From NCBI GenBank assembly GCA_002786025.1, contig NHNW01000003.1, positions 806,001 to 870,000 on the forward strand: 64,000 nucleotides of DNA. The letters run 5' to 3'. Below are positions 55,488 to 64,000 of this stretch, one piece after another. Source of the DNA: Zasmidium citrigriseum. Taxonomy: Eukaryota > Ascomycota > Dothideomycetes > Mycosphaerellales > Mycosphaerellaceae. Positions within the stretch are counted from its first letter, which is position 1, and each line of letters opens with the position of its first letter. The notes under the pieces were generated by a model. The model saw nothing but the letters and a program-made list of their open reading frames with translations. It searched no databases and was not told where the DNA came from. A program made the position numbers and the translations under genes.

Positions 55488-57447
55488 ATGCACTCAATAT
55501 CGTATTTCAGGGCGCTGCTGTCTTTCGGTGCTGCCGTCGTCGGTGCCTTCCCACCTCCACACCACCGCCCGCCACCATCACACAACAATTCTGACCCTCT
55601 ACTGGTCGACCTAGGATATGCTCGATACCAAGGTGTCCAGGAAACCAGTGACACTCGAATGAACGCATGGTTTGGTATCAGATACGCAGCACCACCAACT
55701 GGCAACCAAAGATGGCGGCCACCGCAACGCCCAGCCATCGACCGCTCTGAGGTCATGGACGCATCCGGTGCGGGGCCAAGATGTCCTCAATCTTTCCAGT
55801 CTCCTGCTCCGGACGGACTTTACTACCAGGGTGATGAGGATTGTCTGTTCTTGAACGTCTTTGCACCCGAGGGAGCTAGAGATCTGCCAGTGTTCTTCAA
55901 CATTCATGGTGGTGGATATGGAGCAGGTCTTGCCGCCGGCAACTGTAAGTGACAGAAAATCAACCTCATGTGGGACTTGGGTGGTTCAATGCTGATATCT
56001 GGACTCGCACAGTCGATCAACTTACGCAACTCAACAACTATTCATTCGTCAGTGTTGCTATTCAATATCGCTTGGAGTCTTTCGGCTTCTTAGCAGGAAC
56101 CGGTGTTCAGAACGATGGCACTGCAAATGCTGGACTCTTGGATCAACACTTTGCCTTGCAATGGGTTCAGGAAAACATTCACAAGTTCGGAGGTACGTTG
56201 CATCAAGATCCTCACGTCCATTGTACTCACATTCAGCAGGCGATCCTCGAAGAGTCACAATCGCTGGTCAGTCAGCCGGCGCTGGATCGGTCGAGATGCA
56301 GGCTATGGCGTACGGTGGAAGAGATGGCACAAGATTCTTCGAATACGGCATTTCTGCGTCCCCGTATACCCCTGTCTTGTACAACTACAACGATCCAGTT
56401 CCTGAGCAGCACTACCTGAGACTGGCAAAAGAGGCTGGTTGTTACAGTGGTGACACAACTGTGCAACGTGACACCGACCCGGCCATTTTGAAGTGTCTTC
56501 GAAACGTCGACAGTGCAACGCTGCAAACGGCGAACTATAACGTTGGAGGTGGAATCAACTACGGGTCGTGGGCCTTCGTCCCGGCCGTGGTTGATGGAGG
56601 GTTCATTCAAGAACGTCCCAGCCAACAGCTCGTATCTGGCCGAGTAAATGGACGTGGCATTCTTACCAGTCACAACTCGAACGAGGGCGCCGAATTTGTT
56701 GATCCAACTATCAAGACCGCAGACGACTTCAACAACTGGCTGCTCTCTGAGTATCCAGACCTCACCCAAAACGACATCGATCAGATCAACAACGTCTACT
56801 ATCCCTACCGTAACGAATCGGCTGTTCCATTCGCGACTTGTGGCGACTGTGGTGGACCCAACGCAATCAACGTGGGCACTTTCGCAACAGGTCATCTGCA
56901 AAGAGCCATCGAATTCTACTCAGAAGCAACATTCGATTGTCCCAGCTACTGGCTTGCAGGTGCATACTCGGGTTGGGGCAAAGCTGGATACAAGTACATC
57001 TTCTCAATCCCCTCCGGCAAGCACGGGCTGGACCAAGTCGCTGAATCGTTGATTGACTATCCAAATGGTCTAGTGGCGAACATCGGCGGCGACTTGCACG
57101 CGGCACTTACGACCGCCTGGGGCAACATGATCAAGACTGGCAATCCTTCGATCTCTAATCTACTCGCGAATGGTGTGAGTACCGGGGACACCTCGCCGAA
57201 CCCAGCGAGTCACTGGCCGCAATTCTCGTTCAATGGACGTAACTCATGGCAGGCGATCAACTTGAACAACACGGGAGGTGTGCTGTATTATCCATTTCCA
57301 CAGGTCACCGGTCTTCCTTCCCCGGCTCAGTATATGGACCCGGGACTTATGAACAACTTCACGCAGGTGAATGGATATACTTGGGAGGGAGGTATTGGTC
57401 GGCGGTGCGACTTTTTGAGACGCATTGGCAGTCGCATTCCGGTCTGA
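55488..57447 (+). CDS. Secreted type B carboxylesterase / lipase
   Basis: Alpha/beta hydrolase of 614 residues. Exons 55488-55944, 56013-56192 and 56240-57447 (introns 68 and 47 bp), total 1845 nt. Residues 1-20 form a signal peptide; the Met at 55467 is in frame but would put seven residues before it. Family marks are EDCLFLNVFAP, the oxyanion loop FNIHGGGYGAG and the nucleophile elbow GQSAGAGS. The catalytic His is probably in KHGLDQ. Several N-glycosylation sites are present. Substrate is unknown: fungal relatives act on lipids, esters or feruloyl groups. Next gene on the same strand is a secreted mannosidase. Confidence 0.88.
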
Positions 57448-58038
57448 GCTGAAGACCTGTCAATAGAAAACCTTTCTCAACACTGTTTGAAAAGTTGATG
57501 GGCCAGCCCCCTGCCGGCTGAGCAGATCATGAGACTAGCGCCTTCCCAAAGTTTGAGCTTGCAGCACATGACAAAGCTTTTGCGGTTGGAAGCTTTCTCG
57601 CAACTCCATCTCCTCACTCCTTCAATCCTTCCCGACATCATCTAGAGACCGGATGAAAGGCGTACGCTCTCGCCGAGACTGCGTCTTTGCCGCTTACCCT
57701 GACACGCATGCACGATCTATTGACCAAAGGAGCGAGCCATTGCCCAAAATGCAACTCGACCATGCACTCCAAACTCAGGACCTGCGTCTGGGAAGCTACC
57801 TTCTCCAGGAACAGGTAAGTGATGATCCAATATTCGCTGCTCATTCCCGGTGCCCTCCACATCTTCTGATCAGAACAGGCACAGAATGAGACCACTACGC
57901 TAGCTCTGCAAGGTATCTTGTGCACGGTAGGCAGCTCAACTTGGCATACGCTCTGCCCAGCAGCGATGTTCGCTGCTTGGGGCTTTTATATGAGCGGCGC
58001 GGTAACACCTGTAGGCTTTCATCGCCAACTTCGAAACC
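57448..58038. other. Intergenic, 0.59 kb, mannosidase promoter
   Basis: TTTTATATGA at about 57984-57993 lies some 50 bp before the next start and could act as a TATA element. No supported ORF. Confidence 0.45.
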
Positions 58039-60094
58039 ATGATGCGTGGGTTCGGTCTTTTGTTCCTTGCTGCTACGAGTGCTTTTGCTTCTCCCAGAGG
58101 ACCGCCGGGATGGGGACCTTGGGGACCTGGGAATCGGGGCTGTAAGAAGATCCAGCATGACTTTGGGAGGAGACCTGGAAGGCCGGATCCCAGGGCGGAA
58201 AGGATTAAGCAGGCCTATTTGGATTCTTGGAATGAGTGAGTGAAGGAAGGAGAGTTTGCGAGACCTGAACCATTTCGCTGACGTTCTGTGCAGGTACGCA
58301 GAGTACGCATTCGGCCACAATGAGCTCCTCCCTCTGACCCACGAGCCCAATGAGCCCTACATCAATTGGGGCCTCACGATCGTTGATGGATTGGACACTG
58401 CAGCCATCATGGGCCTCACGGATGTTGTGGACAGACAGCTTGCTTTCATCGAGACTATCGATTTCACGTGAGTGCCAATGAATGATCGAAGTCAACCTCC
58501 CATTGACGTTGGTACAGCAAGAGTGATACACTGCAGAATGTCTTCGACTCAACCATTCGCTGGATTGGAGGCTTACTCAGTGCCTACGACTTGATCACGA
58601 ACAACAAAGTGCCAAATGCTCGACACTACAACCGGACACAAGTCAACGCACTTCTCAAGGGAGCGCAGACTTTGGCGGATTTCTTCGAGCCAGTCTTCGA
58701 CACACCTACTGGGCTGCCGCACTTTTTCCGCAACTCTTGTGAGCAGAAAATGGTGTAAATCATCCACGGAGAATCATTGCTAACTCTTTGCTCTTCCAAT
58801 GTTCTAGCATCAGGAGAAGTCAGTGATGGTCCATACCCGTACACTGATCCGTTCACCAATATAACCTACACGGAAGTCATAAACACTGCCATTGCCGGTA
58901 CCAATATCCTCGAATGGCACCGCCTCTCAGACTTGACTGGAAACGACAAATACCGCCGCATCTCAGATCGCTCCAACTCCAATCTCATTCATCCTCAGCC
59001 CAAGCCAATCTATCCCAACCTCGTCGGCTCCATGCTCGACATCAACACCGGGAAGTTCTTTGCCTTCGATGCAGGCTGGCAAAGTGGCATCGACTCCTTC
59101 TACGAATACCTCATCAAGTCCGCCATCTACAATCCCAAGGCCGGCACAGCCCAAGAGTACAAAGACTACTGGATCACAACCGTAGAGTCCACCCAACGCC
59201 ACCTAGTCGAACATCCCTACGACCACCCAGAACTCACCTTCATCACTCAACTGAACGAGTCCGGTGTCTCGCGCCATTTCCAAGATGACTACGCCTGCTT
59301 CGCAGGAGGCAACCTTCTCCTCGGCGGCGCCTATCTCGACCGACAGGACTTCATCAACCTCGGCCTTGCCCACGCAGACTCCTGCCACAGGACCTTCAAC
59401 GCCACCGTCTCCGGCCTGAATCCCCTCCAATTCGCCTGGTACGGCCCCAACAACTCGACCGGCGCGCAAGCCTCAACCCTGCAGAACAACGCCCAGCAAA
59501 TCGGCCTCGCAACTCAACTCGGCCCCAAAGTCCTCTCTCAACTCCAAAGCCGTCATCAGTTCCCCATCAACGCCGCTCAAGCCCCGGCCGATCAAAATGG
59601 CTTCTATGACGAGAATGGATTCTACATCGTCAATGGGTTGTATACATTGTATCCCGAGCCTATTGAGAGCATGTTCTATGCGTGGAGGGTTACGGGGGAT
59701 ACGAAATGGCAGGATTATGTTTGGAGTGTCTTTGAGGCGTTGCAGAGGGATGGGAATCGGGGTGGAACGGCTATGTCGAGTTTGTATGATGTTGAGCAGC
59801 CGCTTGGTGGGGGGCAGTTTAATAATTTGCCTAGGTGAGTGAACGGCTCTTAGCTAGGGTCGTTTGAATGGTCGATTGCTGACGTGGTTTATAGCTACTA
59901 CTTTGCGGAGACGTTGAAGTATTTGTATCTGACGTTCTCGGATACGGACTTGGTGGTGTTGGATGAGTTTGTGTTTAACACGGAAGGGTAAGTTCAGTGG
60001 ACTTGCAGTATCTTTGACTTCGACTAACATATATTGTAGACATCCTCTCCGTGTACAGTTCGGGACATGCAACTCCCAGCATGGCTGGTGGTAG
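58039..60094 (+). CDS. Secreted GH47 class I alpha-1,2-mannosidase
   Basis: Glycoside hydrolase family 47, trimming alpha-1,2-mannose from N-glycans. 588 residues from six exons: 58039-58235, 58294-58467, 58518-58738, 58808-59834, 59895-59987 and 60040-60094, total 1767 nt. Signal peptide [17 protein letters not shown]. Core motifs: [20 protein letters not shown], then [19 protein letters not shown], then [16 protein letters not shown] and FNTEGHPL near the C-terminus, the last containing the Thr that ligates calcium in the family. A cleavable signal rather than a Golgi anchor points to a secreted enzyme, like Aspergillus msdS/msdC. Its stop lies 49 bp from that of the transporter on the other strand. 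Confidence 0.92.
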
Positions 60095-60143
60095 ACATGG
60101 ATAGTAAACAGACGAATACACAAACGCCTTGGCCAAGTTGCCT

Positions 60144-62186
60144 CTATCTCACAACCAACCTCGGGCCCTTATCAATTCCATCTCCACTGCTTTCCTCAAT
60201 TAGCACCCTTGAACTTCCTGTGCCAGGTCTTTGATCCACTGCTCCAGGTCCTGCAATCTCTTCGAGAGTCTTGCCCCGGGTTTCAGTCAGGCCGAACCAG
60301 GCGTACGCGGCGATGAGCACGTCGAAGAGACCCCAGAGGAGGAAGGTACCCCAGCCCATGTTTTTGATCATGTAGGGAGTTGTGAGGGAGAAGACGAAGT
60401 TGAAAAGCCTACGAGGCGTCAGCCATCTCTCACTTGTACTCGCAGTCTCTGTAACTTACCATTGAAACGCAACACCAGTCCCAATGCCCGGCTCCCTCAC
60501 CCTCGCAGGAAAGATCTCCGCCACATATGGCCAAGGCAACGGACCCCAAGAGAAGTTGTACGCAATCACGAAGATGTATATCAGCGCGATGGTTGCGATG
60601 CCGCTCGGAGTGACATGTTTGTCTTTGGGCGGTGGATGATGTTTCAACACAATGGCAGTGGCGATCTGGCACGCGGCCATGAAGAGAGCTCCATAGGTGA
60701 GAATTTGGCGCCGACCGACGGTATCGGCGAGGAAGAGGACGAATAGGGCGCAGGCGATGAATTTTACTGCGCCGAAGATCGCGGTTAGGAGGAGGTCTGT
60801 TGTGCCTTTGTTGCCGACGAGGAGTTTGAAGTATCTAGAGGTGAGGTTAGTTTAGTGGTCGTGAGGGTTGGGCAGGGAAGAAGTACTGAGGGCCGTAGTA
60901 TGCGAATGCTGTTGCCCCTGTTGCTTGTTGTGCTGTGAAGACGGCGGCTGCTGTGAAGGTGCGTTTGAAGTTGTGTCTGTCGACCAGCTCTGCTGTGGTG
61001 TTAGCTCCATCATCTATGCTGAGGAGGAGTTCAACGTACCTGTCAACCTGAAGCCTTCCTTTGCGTGAGCTTCGTACTCCACGCCAGCGCGGATCTCATC
61101 CATCTCAAGTTGAGTGATCTCGCTGTCATCGGCCCGGATCCACTTGAGAGACTCCCACGCCTTCTCATACTGTCCTCGCATGGTGAGCCATCTGACGCTT
61201 TCCTTGAGAGTTAGCATGCCCAGTCCGAGAAGTGCGGCGGGCAGGATCTGGAGGCCGATGGGAATTTGCCATTGACTTGGCTTGGAGTCGGAGACGTTGT
61301 TGGCCACACCGTAGTCGACCCAATATGAGGTGAAAATGCCCAGTGTGAACATGAGCTGGAGGTGTCAACCATCAGAGCCATGGTCCAGACTTCTTCGCAT
61401 CAGACTCACCTGGTAGAATGAACCGATCTGCCCCCTCAATCTCGCTGGCGACATCTCTCCACTATACATGGGTACAACGACCGAGCTTCCGCCCAGCCCG
61501 ATTCCTGCGATAACTCTTCCGAAATAGAAGACCGACCTCGAGTGTGTGTTGATGGTCTGGATGAGCGCTCCAAGGCAGAAGATGATGGAGCAGACTACAA
61601 GCGCCCACTTCCTTCCGAACCGATGGGTGACGGGCCATATTGCGAAGCACGCAACGAAAGCTCCCAATTGTTGAAGAGCCACGGCAAGGGAGCTGACACT
61701 GGTCTCGGTCTTGTCGGAGTAGCCAAAGTCGCTCTCGAAGGAATTCAGAGTGAGGACACCTCCGATGATGCCTGAATCGTACCCGACTGGAAGGAGTCAG
61801 CAAAGGTGTCAAGGCCCAAGTATCCACGAACATGTCGCGATCCATCTTTCTCAGCAAGTCTCGCCAGCAGCCAAGCTCGTGATGGTAGCGGTCGCGGCTT
61901 TGAACGCTTTCTATGCGTTGGAGAGTGTTCTTTTGTATGCCTTTGAGGGAACAAGCGACTGGTGTTCATGACACGTACAAAGAAAGCCACCAATGCAGCA
62001 AACTGCGCCCAGATAATAGGCTCTGAGCGTGCCTAATCTCGTCATACTTCCCATCCCCATCATGCTGTCGCTCGGTCGTCCGTCGTTGTCCAGCAACGGT
62101 TGCTCAGATTCGGCGTCTTGTCGAAGAGAAGGAGGAGCATCACGAACACCTCGCGAAGAAGATGAAGACTGCGCCATCTTTGACAC
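60144..62186 (-). CDS. MFS sugar / quinate-type transporter
   Basis: 547-residue, 12-helix transporter. Six exons: 62186-61979, 61786-61410, 61355-61040, 60989-60887, 60834-60460 and 60408-60144, total 1644 nt. The first intron is 192 bp, long for this window; the others are 51-54 bp. Residues 1-45 are a hydrophilic Ser/Asp tail. Marks include FGYDSGIIGGVL in helix 1, HRFGRKWAL, GRVIAGIGLGGSSVVVP, IPIGLQILPAALLGLGML, and TETRGKTLEEI after helix 12. This is closer to the quinate-permease branch of sugar transporters than to the hexose carrier at 48.5-50.3 kb. Typical QQxTGxN in helix 7 is QQATGAT here, so substrate may differ. Divergent from the sulfatase. Confidence 0.87.

Positions 62187-64000
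<1,814 letters not shown>

Overview
The window is nuclear DNA of a filamentous ascomycete (Pezizomycotina). The evidence is densely packed genes with short introns, mostly 47-75 bp, carrying GT..AG ends and CTAAC/CTGAC-like branch sites, together with fungal-type proteins: Zn2Cys6 regulator, Pet127, Urc1, Bre1, Bdp1, Faf1, Fur1. A plant-associated Dothideomycete is my guess from the general look of the proteins; the sequence alone does not prove it. I found no rRNA, tRNA, CRISPR or recognisable transposon. There is one ambiguous base (N at 7271).

Layout. 0.2-2.7 kb: Zn2Cys6 transcription factor. 3.2-9.7 kb: Pet127-like mitochondrial RNA-decay factor and a GRDP-type glycine-rich-tail protein, both on minus. 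10.7-12.2 kb: divergent ARPC3 (Arp2/3) and V-ATPase subunit f. 13.1-17.9 kb: divergent BRE1 (H2B ubiquitin ligase) and BDP1 (TFIIIB). 19-21 kb: two small uncharacterised genes. 22.8-25.4 kb: divergent URC1 (GTP cyclohydrolase II-like, uracil catabolism) and ELF1. 26-27 kb: an orphan. 28-28.9 kb: Rheb GTPase. 30-34.5 kb: divergent WAPL (cohesin release) and FUR1 (uracil phosphoribosyltransferase). 35.5-37 kb: an acidic/basic low-complexity protein. 38.3-42.9 kb: mitochondrial HSP60, a GNAT acetyltransferase and a zinc alcohol dehydrogenase.

From 43 kb the content changes to secretion, transport and secondary functions: a secreted protein of unknown family, a cytochrome P450, an 83-residue secreted protein with eight cysteines, a hexose transporter, a 2.5-kb gene-poor gap, then HIS6/FAF1 (a housekeeping divergent pair), a secreted carboxylesterase, a secreted GH47 mannosidase, a second sugar/quinate-type transporter, and the 5' part of a sulfatase running off the right edge.

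Most genes are split, so I rebuilt exon chains by hand. In nearly every case the summed exon length is an exact multiple of three; the GRDP gene is the exception and is one base short, near the N. The two observations I rate highest are a roughly 214-bp GC-rich segment inside the WAPL exon, whose other reading frame looks like high-GC coding sequence for a membrane-anchored C-terminus, and the eight-cysteine effector-like gene with its own TATA box. I did not find a convincing new multi-gene system.
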